Source: a bacterium
Lineage (GTDB): Bacteria; Oederibacteriota; CAKKQC01
Assembly: GCA_919901855.1 (NCBI GenBank)
Contig: CAKKQC010000001.1
Location: 265,741-329,740 of the forward strand
Length of the DNA stretch: 64,000 nucleotides
Direction: 5' to 3'
The position numbers and the translations under genes were made by a program. Below are positions 1 through 8,449 of the stretch, one piece after another (position 1 is the first letter of the stretch; every line of letters begins with the position of its first letter). The notes under the pieces are model-generated. The model was not told where the DNA came from, ran no database searches, and saw only the letters and a program-made list of their open reading frames with translations.

Positions 1-282
1 GGCAACCCCCTGCTCGGTGAAAGCCAAGGCGGGATACCGCCGGCCCCCCCGGCCCTTCTTTGAGATCACAATTTGTGATCTCAAACCGGCCTCCTCTTCC
101 AGCGTCAGGGATATCAGGAAGTCCTCGGGGAATCGGGTGCGGTTCCGCTTGACCTGCTGATTGAGGATGCGCGTGGGTACCCCATAGAGTCCCGCAAGGT
201 CCCGATCGAGGATCACCTTGACGCCCCGAATCAGGTGGATGAGCCCTTCGGCGCTGACAACCGGTACCGGCGAAGTCTTCAT
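1..282 (-). CDS. ORF6N (KilA-N-like) domain protein, C-terminus beyond window
   Basis: Ninety-four residues are visible before the window edge. The N-terminal ORF6N domain is clear: [11 protein letters not shown] (25-35), NQQVKRN (41-47), FPEDF (51-55), LRSQIVISK (67-75) and AFTEQGV (87-93). The family is found in phages and bacterial accessory DNA and is thought to bind DNA. The ATG at 282 is chosen because AGGAGGTGG lies just upstream and the domain starts shortly after it. The codons for LRSQIVISK are themselves a 27-bp palindrome (59-85), and the same palindrome recurs twice upstream of the gene, which suggests self-recognition or a dispersed repeat. The C-terminal half, usually a variable domain, is not visible, so the precise role is unknown. 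Confidence 0.85.
   Translation of the reverse strand, partial: MKTSPVPVVSAEGLIHLIRGVKVILDRDLAGLYGVPTRILNQQVKRNRTRFPEDFLISLTLEEEAGLRSQIVISKKGRGGRRYPALAFTEQGVA
59..85. repeat. 27-bp palindrome, copy 1, inside ORF6N coding sequence
   Basis: Arms TTTGAGATCAC and GTGATCTCAAA flank the centre AATTT, giving 13-bp perfect arms around one base. Read on the minus strand it encodes LRSQIVISK in the ORF6N domain. The same arms occur at 392-418, and a co-varied version occurs at 500-526. Confidence 0.9.
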
Positions 283-391
283 GGGCCACCTCCTGATTCC
301 ATCGTCGCCCCAGGTTGCCCCTCGGGCACCCCCGCAGTTGCGGTGTTTGCCAGACGCTGGGCAAGCAGATGCGGACGATCGGGCTGACCTC

Positions 392-418
392 TTTGAGATC
401 ACAAATTGTGATCTCAAA
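392..418. repeat. 27-bp palindrome, copy 2, upstream of ORF6N gene
   Basis: The arms TTTGAGATCAC and GTGATCTCAAA are identical to copy 1, with centre AAATT. It lies about 110 bp upstream of the ORF6N start codon, where an operator could sit. No gene is recognised around it; bases 283-531 hold only this copy, copy 3 and the ORF6N Shine-Dalgarno. Confidence 0.9.
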
Positions 419-499
419 CGAACCGCCCCCAGGCCTCAGCTGGCAATAGCCTATTCCTGTCTATCCTTGTGGCGCAGATCGCCACTTTGAGGGCCCCCG

Positions 500-526
500 T
501 TTGAGGTCACCAATTGTGACCTCAAA
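500..526. repeat. 27-bp palindrome, copy 3, with compensatory change
   Basis: Arms TTTGAGGTCAC and GTGACCTCAAA surround CAATT. Compared with copies 1 and 2, one A-T pair per arm has become G-C on both sides, so symmetry is kept. It ends 5 bp from the stop codon of the ABC transporter gene. There is no T-tract, so it is not a classical terminator. Confidence 0.88.
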
Positions 527-531
527 CAGCC

Positions 532-2301
532 TCAGGCCTGGGGAGTCGAGGCCTCCTGGAACTGGAGGTCGCAGAGCTTGCGGTAGAGTCCGCCCTGCGC
601 GTACAGGGCGTCGTGGGTGCCGGAGGCCACGATCCTCCCCGCCTCGAGCACGACGATCCGGTCGGCGCGGCGCACGGTCGCGAGCCGGTGGGCGATCAGG
701 AGCACGGTCCGGTTGGCCATGAGCTGGTCGAGCGCGGACTGGATGAGCGCCTCCGAGGCCGCGTCGAGCGAGGCCGTCGCCTCGTCCAGGATCAGGATCG
801 GGGCGTCCTTGAGGAACGCGCGCGCGATCGAGAGCCGCTGGCGCTCGCCGCCCGAGAGCTTGACCCCGCGGTCGCCGATTACGGTGTCGTACCCCTCGGG
901 GAGGGCCTTGAGGAAGTCGTGGGCGCCCGCGGCGGCGGCCGCGTCTTCGACGGCGTCATGCGACGCCCCCGGCCGCGCGTAGAGGAGGTTGTCCCGCGCG
1001 GAGGCGTTGAAGAGCAGGACCTCCTGGGTCACGAGCGCGACCTGGCTCCGGAGCGACGCCACCATTACACCCCGGAGGTCGTGGCCGTCGATGATGAGCG
1101 ACCCCGCGTCGGGGTCATAGAACCGCATCAGGAGGTCGATGACCGTGGTCTTGCCCGCCCCCGACGGCCCGACGAACGCGAGCCGGCTCCCGTGCGGAAT
1201 GTCCAGGGAGAGATCGTGCAGGACCGGCTCGCCCTCGCGGTACGCGAAGGTCACGTGGTCGTACCGGATCGCGGTCGAGAAGGTCGGGAGGACGACCGCC
1301 GCCGGGGTGTCGCGGACCTCGGGCACCTCGTCCAGGATCGGGAAGACGCGCTCGGTCGCCGACAGCCCGGACTGGAGGTTATTCCACAGCCCGTTGAGCG
1401 CCTTCACCTGCGGGTAGAGGAGGAGCACGGTCCCGATGAACGACCCCAGCTCGCCCCCCGTCATCGCGCCCTTCATGTGGATCTGCCAACCCGCGACGAG
1501 GATGAGGAAGAAGAACCCGATGACCCCGATCGTCTCCATGATGGGGGAGGAGCGCGCCTGGACGCGGAGCACGCGCAGGGTCACGGAGAGCTGTTCGAGG
1601 AGCTTGTGACGCCAGCGGTGGATCTCGCGGTCCTCGCCCTCGTACGCCTGCACGAGCTTCATCTGGCCAAGCGTCTCCTGGAGATGCGCCGCCAGATCGG
1701 ACGCGAGCTCCTGGACCTGGCGCGAGTACCGGCGAAGCGCGCGGCCGAACTTCCGGATCGGCCAGACGGCGACGGGGAAGACGAGGAGGGCGACGGCTGC
1801 GAGCTTCCAGTTGAGGTGGACGAGCCAGGCCGAGAGCCCGACGATCGAGACCGCGGACAACGACGCCGGACCCACGATCTGGGTCAGCATGACCTGCATC
1901 GCGGCGACGTCGTTGATGACCCGGGACAGCAGGTCGCCCGTCTTGCGCGCGTGGTAGAACTTCAGCGACAGCCGCGACAGTCTGGTGAAGAGCGCGAGCC
2001 GCAGGTCGAAGATCACGAGCTGGCCCACGGACCCTGTTAGGTAGTCGGAGCCGTACTTGGCGAACGCCTTGAGGATCGTCGCGCCCACCAGCAGGCCCGC
2101 GATCTCGGCCAGCTTGAGGAACGCCGCCCACCGTTCGGGGTCGGTCGCCGGCCGCGCGAAGAGGCCCTGGTCCAGGAACGGCTTGATGAGCCACGCGGTC
2201 GCGACGTTCAGTCCCGCGAACGCGGCCATGCACAGGAGCGCGAGGGCGAGGCGGCCCGAGTAGGGCGCGAGCCAGCCGAGGAGGCGGCGAAGGAGGGTCA
2301 C
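532..2301 (-). CDS. MsbA-type ABC exporter (TMD-NBD half-transporter)
   Basis: A 589-residue protein, the usual length for a half-transporter that dimerises in the inner membrane to flip lipids such as lipid A precursors, or to export drugs. The N-terminal membrane domain begins LLRRLLGWLAPYSGRL and runs to about residue 330. The ATPase domain has Walker A GPSGAGKTT (about 378-386), signature LSGGERQ (about 480) and Walker B ILILDEATASLD (about 500). The GTG at 2301 is preferred because upstream in-frame sequence lacks similarity and reads antisense to the next gene. It is 8 bp downstream of the outer-membrane protein gene and probably in one operon with it. The substrate cannot be read; MsbA is the best guess in a diderm. 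Confidence 0.85.
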   Translation of the reverse strand: MTLLRRLLGWLAPYSGRLALALLCMAAFAGLNVATAWLIKPFLDQGLFARPATDPERWAAFLKLAEIAGLLVGATILKAFAKYGSDYLTGSVGQLVIFDLRLALFTRLSRLSLKFYHARKTGDLLSRVINDVAAMQVMLTQIVGPASLSAVSIVGLSAWLVHLNWKLAAVALLVFPVAVWPIRKFGRALRRYSRQVQELASDLAAHLQETLGQMKLVQAYEGEDREIHRWRHKLLEQLSVTLRVLRVQARSSPIMETIGVIGFFFLILVAGWQIHMKGAMTGGELGSFIGTVLLLYPQVKALNGLWNNLQSGLSATERVFPILDEVPEVRDTPAAVVLPTFSTAIRYDHVTFAYREGEPVLHDLSLDIPHGSRLAFVGPSGAGKTTVIDLLMRFYDPDAGSLIIDGHDLRGVMVASLRSQVALVTQEVLLFNASARDNLLYARPGASHDAVEDAAAAAGAHDFLKALPEGYDTVIGDRGVKLSGGERQRLSIARAFLKDAPILILDEATASLDAASEALIQSALDQLMANRTVLLIAHRLATVRRADRIVVLEAGRIVASGTHDALYAQGGLYRKLCDLQFQEASTPQA

Positions 2302-2309
2302 CTGGGGGC

Positions 2310-3242
2310 TTACTCGCCGCCGGGCTTCAGGCGCTTCGTGAACCTGAGCGTGAGACCGATCCGGTGAACGAGCCCGAGCTCGCCCGCGGGCGCGAGCGTG
2401 TAGTCCAGATTCCACTGGTCGCGGCGTCCGCCCAGCCCGATCGCCCAGCCGAAACCGTGCCCTTCGCGGAGCTCGACCATGCCGCGGAAGAACGCGCCGT
2501 ACCAGTCGCCGAGCTCGACCGCGAGCCCGCCGGCCGTCGGCCCCCAGAGCGCCAGGCTCGTGCCTCCCCAGGCCCGCAGGGGCACCGGAATCCACTCGGG
2601 CGGATCGTAGCGGACCGACGCGTCAAACGTCATCGGGAACGGGTCCCGGGACGTCCGGGACTGGATCGTTCCGCCAAACCCGCGCATCGCGAGGCCGACC
2701 GCCCAAGAAGGGTCCGGCAGCCAGACCCCGCCGAGGTCCAGCGCCATCCCCTCGATCGCGGTGTCGCCGAACGACTCGTGCACCACGCGAACCCCGGCCC
2801 CCACGGCCAGGGCCTCGTGGAGGAAAGACGCCCCGAGCACGGAGGCCTGCACGCCCAGGGGCCGCATGAGCGCCCCGGTCCCGTCGGGCAGGATCTCGGA
2901 CGTCACCGTGACTGGATCGTGCAGGACGAAGGCTCCGCCGACGCCCACGACGGCCTCCTCGCCAACGGGCAGCATGGTCGCGAGCGATTCGCCGATGAAC
3001 CCGTCGGTCCACGACACGTGCGTGAGGCCCGCCGTGTACTCGAGCTTGAGCGGGGCGGCGGCCGGGTTGCCCCACACCGCCCCCTCGCCCTCGACCAGCG
3101 CGGCGGCGCCGACCCCGAGTGCAGCCCCGCGGGCGTCGCCCGCGAGCGACGTGAAAACGAAGGCCTCGCGGCCCCCCGGCCCCGCGGCCACGGAGCCAGC
3201 CAGGACCAGCCACGGGGCGGCGGCGACGGCCAGGCGCCTCAC
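2310..3242 (-). CDS. PorV/PorQ-like outer-membrane beta-barrel protein
   Basis: A 310-residue exported protein with an N-terminal hydrophobic signal (LAVAAAPWLVLAGSVAAG). It then has the PorV/PorQ/UPF0164 pattern: an early AFVFTSLAGDARGAALG segment, a GNPAA turn (common as NPA in the family), and alternating amphipathic strands ending in an aromatic-containing C-terminal strand (RIGLTLRFTKRL). Relatives are long-chain-fatty-acid-transporter-like barrels, and in Bacteroidetes PorV serves type IX secretion. The GTG start at 3242 overlaps the preceding stop by 4 bp (GTGA), so translation is probably coupled to the secreted propeller protein, whose C-terminal FlgD-like domain fits a shared export route. 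That link is inference. Confidence 0.65.
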   Translation of the reverse strand: MRRLAVAAAPWLVLAGSVAAGPGGREAFVFTSLAGDARGAALGVGAAALVEGEGAVWGNPAAAPLKLEYTAGLTHVSWTDGFIGESLATMLPVGEEAVVGVGGAFVLHDPVTVTSEILPDGTGALMRPLGVQASVLGASFLHEALAVGAGVRVVHESFGDTAIEGMALDLGGVWLPDPSWAVGLAMRGFGGTIQSRTSRDPFPMTFDASVRYDPPEWIPVPLRAWGGTSLALWGPTAGGLAVELGDWYGAFFRGMVELREGHGFGWAIGLGGRRDQWNLDYTLAPAGELGLVHRIGLTLRFTKRLKPGGE

Positions 3243-5215
3243 CGCTTCACCACGAGGATCAGGCCCTTCGCCGTCTTCCCCGATTTCGCGTGCACCCGGA
3301 AGGGGTAGCTGCCCGTAGCCGCGGGCTTGCCGTTCCGGATCCGGCCGTACCATGTCGCCACGCCGGTCACGGGCGAGTAGTCGATCCCCCCCCCGAGCGA
3401 GGCCACGAGCTCGCCGCGAATCGTGTAGATATCGAGCCGATCCACGTCCGCGGGCAGGCGGTCGAAGGTCACCGTCTCGCCTTTCCCGGGATCGACCGGA
3501 TTCGGGTACAGCCGGAGATTCTGGAGGTCGACCTCGGACGTCACGCTCCGGAAGGCCGCGATCCGCGCCGCGCTCGCCCACCCCAGGAGATCCCAGGCCA
3601 CCGTGATGCTCCCGCCCGACGGGAAGTCCGGCGGCCAGCTCGTGAGCGTGATGTCGGTCCGGGGACATCCGGCCTGCGAGTACTCGATGTATCCGGACCA
3701 GGTCTGCCCGGCGACCGCGGTCTTCACCCGCAGGTAATACGTCCCGGACACCGACGGTGTGTACGTGAACCGGAACTGCTCGTTCGACCCGGTGTTGTCG
3801 TCGGAAGCGACGAGGATCGAGCCAAGGGCGTCGCTGAAGAGGTCGCCCCGCACATCCCCGATCCCGCCGTTGACCGCGACGCCCGCCGGGTAGGTCGACG
3901 CGAACGTGTACGCGCACCCTGCCGTCATGCCGATCCGAAACCAGTCCTCGGGGTCCGAGAAGCTCAAACAGTGAAGCCCATGCGTCTGCACGGTACCGGT
4001 CGGGATCAGGTTCGTCCCGCCGGCCCCCGTGTTGTCCCCGAACGGGGCGGCGTCCCACGGGTCGCAGACGCCGGTCGCCGCGATCACGTACTCCGGCGAG
4101 TAGTAGTCGAGTCCGGCCAGCCGCGCGTGGATCGCGAAGTACGTCGTCGTGTTCGACGGAAACGTGTCGGTGTAGCCCCCGAGCGGCCCGCTCTGGGGGC
4201 AGGTGGCGAACGCATACCCGAGGGGCCACACGCCGGCCGTGATCCCATAGACGACGTTCGTCTGGCTCACGTTCGTCCCGCCGACCGCCTGGCCTTCGCG
4301 TTCGTTGAGGACATCCACGCCGCGCAGGTCCTGGCCGCCGGCGGCGTCCAGCTCAAAGCCTGAGCCGTTGAACCGCAGGCGCACGCCGGCGTCGCCGACG
4401 ACCATCCCGGCCGCCATGCCGGGAAGCATCGAGATGCCACGCAGGGCCTGGGTCGTTAGCGAGCTCGCGGCAGAGTCCGGCCCGAAGCACGGCGGAATGT
4501 TGCCCGAAGAGTACTTCCAGACGAGGCCGCCGTCGCCGACCACCCAGCCCGTGTTCCGGAATGGGAAGGCCAGCGCGTACCAGGCCTTCCCGTCGCCGAT
4601 CGTGCACGGGAGCTTGGTGAACCCGGCGCCGTCGAAGTGCATGAGCCGGCGGTTCCCGCCGCAGAACCAGACGTTGTCGTCGGCGAGGACCTCGACTCCG
4701 TAGAGGGGGTCGTCCGTCGTAGTCGCGGACACCCAGGCCGTCCCGTTGTACCGCAGCGCGATCCCGGACTGGCACGGCCGTCCCCCGACGGCCCAGCCGA
4801 TGTCGGGGGTGAGGAACCGGACCATCGTGAGCGGCAGGACGGTGAGCGTGCGGCTCTGGGGACTTACGCTCCAGATCGAGCCGTTAAAGTGGACGATGGT
4901 TCCGTTACGGCCCACCGCCCAGGCCTCCCCGGTCCCGAGCACGGTCACGGAGAGGAGGTCTTCGTCGGTCCCGGACGGGAAGTTCTCCCATTTCCCTTTC
5001 GCGTACCGGACGACGGCTCCGCGGTCGCCGACGGCCCAGCCTTCGGCGCGGTTCAGGAACTTGACGGCATTCAGGAGGGTGGCGGTGGGGGAGGTGAGCT
5101 CCGTCCAGACACTGCCGGCTCCCGCGGGCGCCGCGGCCAGCCACGCGGCCGTCAGTGCCGGCAAGAAAAACAGGCAGGGACCGTTTCCCTGCCTGTGCGG
5201 CCGACGCGTCCTCAA
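3239..5215 (-). CDS. Secreted Ycf48-like propeller protein with PPC and FlgD-like C-terminal domains
   Basis: About 658 residues. The N-terminal half has repeated GWAVG-type blades (for example GWAVGDRG, AWAVGRNG, GWAVGG, GWVVGDGG), as in Ycf48/BNR propellers. A pre-peptidase C-terminal-like beta domain follows (DPEDWFRIG ... GTYYLRV), then a FlgD/T9SS-like Ig domain (LYPNPV ... IYTIRGELV ... GSYPFRV). The start is uncertain. The TTG at 5215 is chosen because it gives a convincing signal peptide: an Arg-rich start, a hydrophobic core LFFLPALTAAWLAAA and an AGA cleavage site. The start codon is 5 bp after the preceding gene, and a terminator-like hairpin lies in its first codons. The role is unknown; it is probably a cell-surface or released protein. 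Confidence 0.7.
   Translation of the reverse strand: MRTRRPHRQGNGPCLFFLPALTAAWLAAAPAGAGSVWTELTSPTATLLNAVKFLNRAEGWAVGDRGAVVRYAKGKWENFPSGTDEDLLSVTVLGTGEAWAVGRNGTIVHFNGSIWSVSPQSRTLTVLPLTMVRFLTPDIGWAVGGRPCQSGIALRYNGTAWVSATTTDDPLYGVEVLADDNVWFCGGNRRLMHFDGAGFTKLPCTIGDGKAWYALAFPFRNTGWVVGDGGLVWKYSSGNIPPCFGPDSAASSLTTQALRGISMLPGMAAGMVVGDAGVRLRFNGSGFELDAAGGQDLRGVDVLNEREGQAVGGTNVSQTNVVYGITAGVWPLGYAFATCPQSGPLGGYTDTFPSNTTTYFAIHARLAGLDYYSPEYVIAATGVCDPWDAAPFGDNTGAGGTNLIPTGTVQTHGLHCLSFSDPEDWFRIGMTAGCAYTFASTYPAGVAVNGGIGDVRGDLFSDALGSILVASDDNTGSNEQFRFTYTPSVSGTYYLRVKTAVAGQTWSGYIEYSQAGCPRTDITLTSWPPDFPSGGSITVAWDLLGWASAARIAAFRSVTSEVDLQNLRLYPNPVDPGKGETVTFDRLPADVDRLDIYTIRGELVASLGGGIDYSPVTGVATWYGRIRNGKPAATGSYPFRVHAKSGKTAKGLILVVKR
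5166..5195 (-). terminator. Terminator-like hairpin with T-tract at a gene junction
   Basis: On the minus strand a perfect 10-bp stem (CAGGCAGGGA / TCCCTGCCTG) with a 5-base loop is followed by TTTTTCTT, an intrinsic-terminator signature. It follows the 59-residue gene but falls inside the signal-peptide codons of the next gene if that gene starts at 5215, so it may act as an attenuator. Confidence 0.75.
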
Positions 5216-5220
5216 CCGGG

Positions 5221-5400
5221 TCAGTTCCGTTCCAGCTCCCGCTTCATGGCGTCGATATCCCGCTTCGCGCGCTCGAATTGGAGCGCGTTCTTCTTGGCCT
5301 CGTGAAACAGGAGGTAGACCTCCACGGAGCCGGTGCGCTCGAAGAGCTCCCACAGGACGTCCAAATCCCCGACTGGCGACGACTTCGGCATGACTTTCAT
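5221..5400 (-). CDS. Small charged helical protein, function unknown
   Basis: Fifty-nine residues, not recognised. The sequence is rich in E, K, R and L, predicts mostly helix, and ends in a coiled-coil-like stretch (ERAKRDIDAMKRELERN). The ATG at 5400 is chosen over an upstream in-frame start because GGGAGAGGG lies immediately before it. There is no signal peptide or membrane segment, so a cytoplasmic protein or small adaptor is likely. It lies between the TrmH-type methyltransferase gene and the secreted propeller gene on the same strand, with a terminator-like hairpin just downstream. Confidence 0.6.
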   Translation of the reverse strand: MKVMPKSSPVGDLDVLWELFERTGSVEVYLLFHEAKKNALQFERAKRDIDAMKRELERN

Positions 5401-5439
5401 CTTCCCTCTCCCAAACCTTAGCACCGGCCTCCGGAGGTG

Positions 5440-6258
5440 TCAACGGATATTCCCGCTGTGCCCGCCGCGCTGGCGGGCCGCTTCCGCCAGCAGGATCGCG
5501 GCGGCAGCCGTCACGTTCAGCGATTCCACGGAAGCGGCCAGCGGGATGCGGACCCTGATCGCCCCGGCCGCGGCGAACCCCGGATCCGCCCCGGCCCCCT
5601 CGTTGCCGAGCACGAGCGCGACCCGGCCCCGCCAGAGAGGCTCGCGGAAATCGCGGGCGCCGCCAGCGTCGGCCACGAGCACCCGTCGGCCCCCCTGCCC
5701 AAGCTCGCGGGCGAGCGGGGCCGCCGCCACACCCTCGCAGACCGGCAGGCCCGGCCACGCGCCCGCCGCCGCGCGCGCGGCCTTGGGATTCGCGGCCTCG
5801 ACCGTCCCCGCCGTCGTCACGACCGCGTCCACCCCGAACGCGCGGGCGCTCCGGAACAGGGCGCCGAGGTTGCCGGGATCCTGGATGCGGTCGGCCACGA
5901 GGACGAAGGCGCCGCCGAGCGCCGCCGCCAACCCCGCCCGCGGCGGCGGCGCCAGGAGCGCGATGCCCTGCGGCGCCTCCACGATGGACACGGCCCGGAA
6001 GAGCGCCTCGTCCACCTCATACACGGGAACCCCATGCGCCGTACAGGCCGCCACGACCTCGCGGCCCCGCGGGCCCGCGAGGATCTTCGGCGTCACGAGG
6101 ACAGCTTCCCCTCCCGCGGCGATCGCGGCTTCGACCGCTCGCAGTCCCTCGAGGAGCACGAGGCCCCGCTTCTTCCGGCCGTGCGCGCCCCCCAGCTCGC
6201 GCGCCAATTTCAGAATCCTATGGGCCGCGGAGGTAATCCGCACCGGGCCGGCGGCCAC
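5440..6258 (-). CDS. TrmH/SpoU-family RNA 2'-O-methyltransferase
   Basis: 272 residues. An N-terminal substrate-binding domain (KRGLVLLEGLRAVEAAI) is followed by the SPOUT catalytic domain with its three motifs: motif 1 DPGNLGALFRSARAFG, motif 2 LVLGNEGAG and motif 3 IPLAASVESLNVTAAAAIL. These mark trefoil-knot enzymes that methylate ribose in tRNA or rRNA with S-adenosylmethionine. The layout resembles RlmB/TsnR, but the target nucleotide cannot be assigned. The GTG start at 6258 has GGAGG 8 bp upstream, within the end of comM, which stops 3 bp before it. Confidence 0.85.
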   Translation of the reverse strand: MAAGPVRITSAAHRILKLARELGGAHGRKKRGLVLLEGLRAVEAAIAAGGEAVLVTPKILAGPRGREVVAACTAHGVPVYEVDEALFRAVSIVEAPQGIALLAPPPRAGLAAALGGAFVLVADRIQDPGNLGALFRSARAFGVDAVVTTAGTVEAANPKAARAAAGAWPGLPVCEGVAAAPLARELGQGGRRVLVADAGGARDFREPLWRGRVALVLGNEGAGADPGFAAAGAIRVRIPLAASVESLNVTAAAAILLAEAARQRGGHSGNIR

Positions 6259-6261
6259 GGG

Positions 6262-7818
6262 TCAGGCCTCCATCCGGTCGAGGGCCCGGTACTGGAGCGC
6301 CTCGGCCACGTGCTCGGCCGCGAGGGCATCCACGCCTCCCAAATCCGCGATCGTGCGCGACACCTTGAGCGCCCGGTCCACGCCGCGCGCCGAGAGGCCG
6401 AACTGGGCGACCGCGGCCTTCAACAATTCCTCCGACGGCCCGTCGAGCCGGCACGCGGCCCGCACCTGCCGGGGGGTCATCTGGGCGTTCATGTGCGCCC
6501 GCGAGCCCCGGAGCCGCCGCGACGACCGCGCGCGGGCCACGCTGACCCGGGCGGCGATGACCCGTGATGGCTCGGCCGAAGGCCCCGCCGCGCTCCCTAG
6601 CGCGAGCCGGCCCCACGCCACCGGCGGCACCTCCACGTGGAGGTCGATCCGGTCGAGGAGCGGCCCCGAGATCCGGCTCCGGTACCGGGCGACCTCCGGC
6701 GGCGTGCACCGGCAGGACTTCGTCGGATGCGTCAGGTTCCCGCACGGGCACGGGTTCATCGCCGCGATGAGGCTGAACCGCGCCGGGTAGTCGACGCTGT
6801 ACCCCGCGCGCACGATGGAGACATGCCCGTCTTCGATCGGCTGGCGCAGAACCTCGAGGACGTGGCGGTGGAACTCGGGGAGCTCGTCCAGGAAGAGCAC
6901 GCCGAGATGGGCGAGCGAGACCTCGCCCACGCGGGGAGTCGCCCCGCCGCCGACGAGTCCCACGTCGGACACCGTGTGATGCGGGGCGCGGAACGGCCGG
7001 GACGCGAGGAGGCCCGCCCCCGCCGGCAGGCGTCCCGCGACGCTGTGGATCTTCGTGATCTCGAGCGATTCTTCCCGCGTCAGCGGGGGCAGGATCCCCG
7101 GCAGGCGCCGCGCGAGCATCGTCTTGCCGGTGCCCGGCGGCCCGATCAGGAGAACGTTGTGGCCGCCGGCGGCCGCGATCTCGAGCGAACGCTTCGCGTG
7201 CTCCTGCCCGCCCACGTCCGCGAAATCCGCCTCGTCGACGGGGGCGGCCCCGCCGCGGGGCCGCCCCCGCGAGGGCCTCCCCGGCGCCTCCCGGCCAGCG
7301 AGCAGGCCGACCGCGTGGGACAGCGTCCGGACCGGCCAGATTTCGAGGCCGCTCACGACCGCGGCCTCGGCGGCGTTCCCCTCGGGCACGAGGAAGCGGC
7401 GGCAGCCGGCCGCCCGGATCGCGAGCGCCGCGGGCAGGACGCCGTGGACGGCCCGGCACTCTCCCGTAAGCGAGAGTTCCCCGAGAACCGCCGCGCCCGC
7501 GAGAGCGGACGCCGGGACCTGGCCGGACGCGACGAGCACGCCCAGCGCGATGGGGAGATCGAACCGTGGACCTTCCTTGCGGATGTCCGCGGGCGCGAGG
7601 TTGACCGTGATCCGGCGAACGGGGAAGTCGAAGTCCGCGTTCTTCACCGCGGCCCGCACGCGCTCGCGGCTCTCGCGCACGGCGGCGTCCGGCAGACCGA
7701 CCATGGCGAAATGGGGCAGGCCTGCCGAAAGGTCTACCTCGACTTCGACCAGGAAACCATCCACGCCCTGCAGGGACGCCGACAGCACCTTCGCGAGGTC
7801 GCCCTGGGCGGTTGTCAC
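6262..7818 (-). CDS. comM: ComM/YifB family Mg-chelatase-like AAA+ ATPase
   Basis: 518 residues, the usual length. An N-terminal Lon-protease-like domain (DLSAGLPHFAMVGLPDAAV) is followed by a linker and a Mg-chelatase AAA+ core with Walker A LIGPPGTGKTMLARRLP and Walker B GVLFLDELPEF. A four-cysteine loop (CPCGN ... CRC) and a C-terminal sensor domain follow. ComM is a hexameric helicase that promotes branch migration when transformed DNA is integrated. The GTG start at 7818 begins the conserved N-terminus. The gene is closely followed by the methyltransferase gene (3-bp gap). Confidence 0.92.
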   Translation of the reverse strand: MTTAQGDLAKVLSASLQGVDGFLVEVEVDLSAGLPHFAMVGLPDAAVRESRERVRAAVKNADFDFPVRRITVNLAPADIRKEGPRFDLPIALGVLVASGQVPASALAGAAVLGELSLTGECRAVHGVLPAALAIRAAGCRRFLVPEGNAAEAAVVSGLEIWPVRTLSHAVGLLAGREAPGRPSRGRPRGGAAPVDEADFADVGGQEHAKRSLEIAAAGGHNVLLIGPPGTGKTMLARRLPGILPPLTREESLEITKIHSVAGRLPAGAGLLASRPFRAPHHTVSDVGLVGGGATPRVGEVSLAHLGVLFLDELPEFHRHVLEVLRQPIEDGHVSIVRAGYSVDYPARFSLIAAMNPCPCGNLTHPTKSCRCTPPEVARYRSRISGPLLDRIDLHVEVPPVAWGRLALGSAAGPSAEPSRVIAARVSVARARSSRRLRGSRAHMNAQMTPRQVRAACRLDGPSEELLKAAVAQFGLSARGVDRALKVSRTIADLGGVDALAAEHVAEALQYRALDRMEA

Positions 7819-7887
7819 GGGATTGCGCTCGGGCTCAGCCGCCAGCGGTCGACTCGATCATTCCGATCGCATCGACCGCAGCGCCGC

Positions 7888-8445
7888 TCACGCGGCGCCA
7901 GCCGCCACCCGGGCGGCCTTCATTTTCTGGGCCAGCGTGCCGATCTTCGCGTGGAGCGCGCGGGAGTCCGCATCGCCCTTGTTCCTCGCCGCGTGGTCCG
8001 CGAGCCACTGCAGGGCGTCATTCATCCGCTCGATGGCGAGGAAGCAGACGCCCATGTTGAAACCGATGTTCGGGTAGCCGGGGTCCGCATCGTAGACCTT
8101 GCGGAAGGCGCCGATGGCCTGCTCGACCTCGCCGCTCTTGTACTTCTCGATTGCTTCCCGGAAGAGCGGGTCCAGGTCTTTCGACTTATTCCGGCCGAAG
8201 AGACCCTTCTTCGGCAGGTCCTCCCGCAGCTTGACCGTCCGCATCACGTCGTGATGCAGGCGGCGGGCCGAATCGGACAGGATGTGGTACGCCTCGACGA
8301 GCGACATCGTCTGCTCGACCGCCCACTCCTCCTTGCCCTTGTTGTGATCCGGGTGATAGCGGAAGAGGAGAAACCGGAACGCGTCCTTGATCTCCTGCTG
8401 GGTCGCATTCGGGAATACCTGGAGGACCTCGTAATAGTTCCGCAT
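7888..8445 (-). CDS. DnaJ-domain protein with TPR-like C-terminus
   Basis: 185 residues. The N-terminal J-domain (YYEVLQV ... YHPDHNKG, HPD at 31-33) should stimulate an Hsp70 ATPase. The middle is basic, and the C-terminal half (about 90-170) looks like two TPR-type helical hairpins (EKYKSGEVEQAIGAFRKVYD and the segment after it). There is no G/F region or zinc domain, so this is a class III co-chaperone rather than DnaJ. It starts 4 bp after the large nucleotidyltransferase gene and probably shares its transcript. The 69 bp between it and comM hold nothing recognisable. Confidence 0.8.
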   Translation of the reverse strand: MRNYYEVLQVFPNATQQEIKDAFRFLLFRYHPDHNKGKEEWAVEQTMSLVEAYHILSDSARRLHHDVMRTVKLREDLPKKGLFGRNKSKDLDPLFREAIEKYKSGEVEQAIGAFRKVYDADPGYPNIGFNMGVCFLAIERMNDALQWLADHAARNKGDADSRALHAKIGTLAQKMKAARVAAGAA

Positions 8446-8449
8446 GCGG

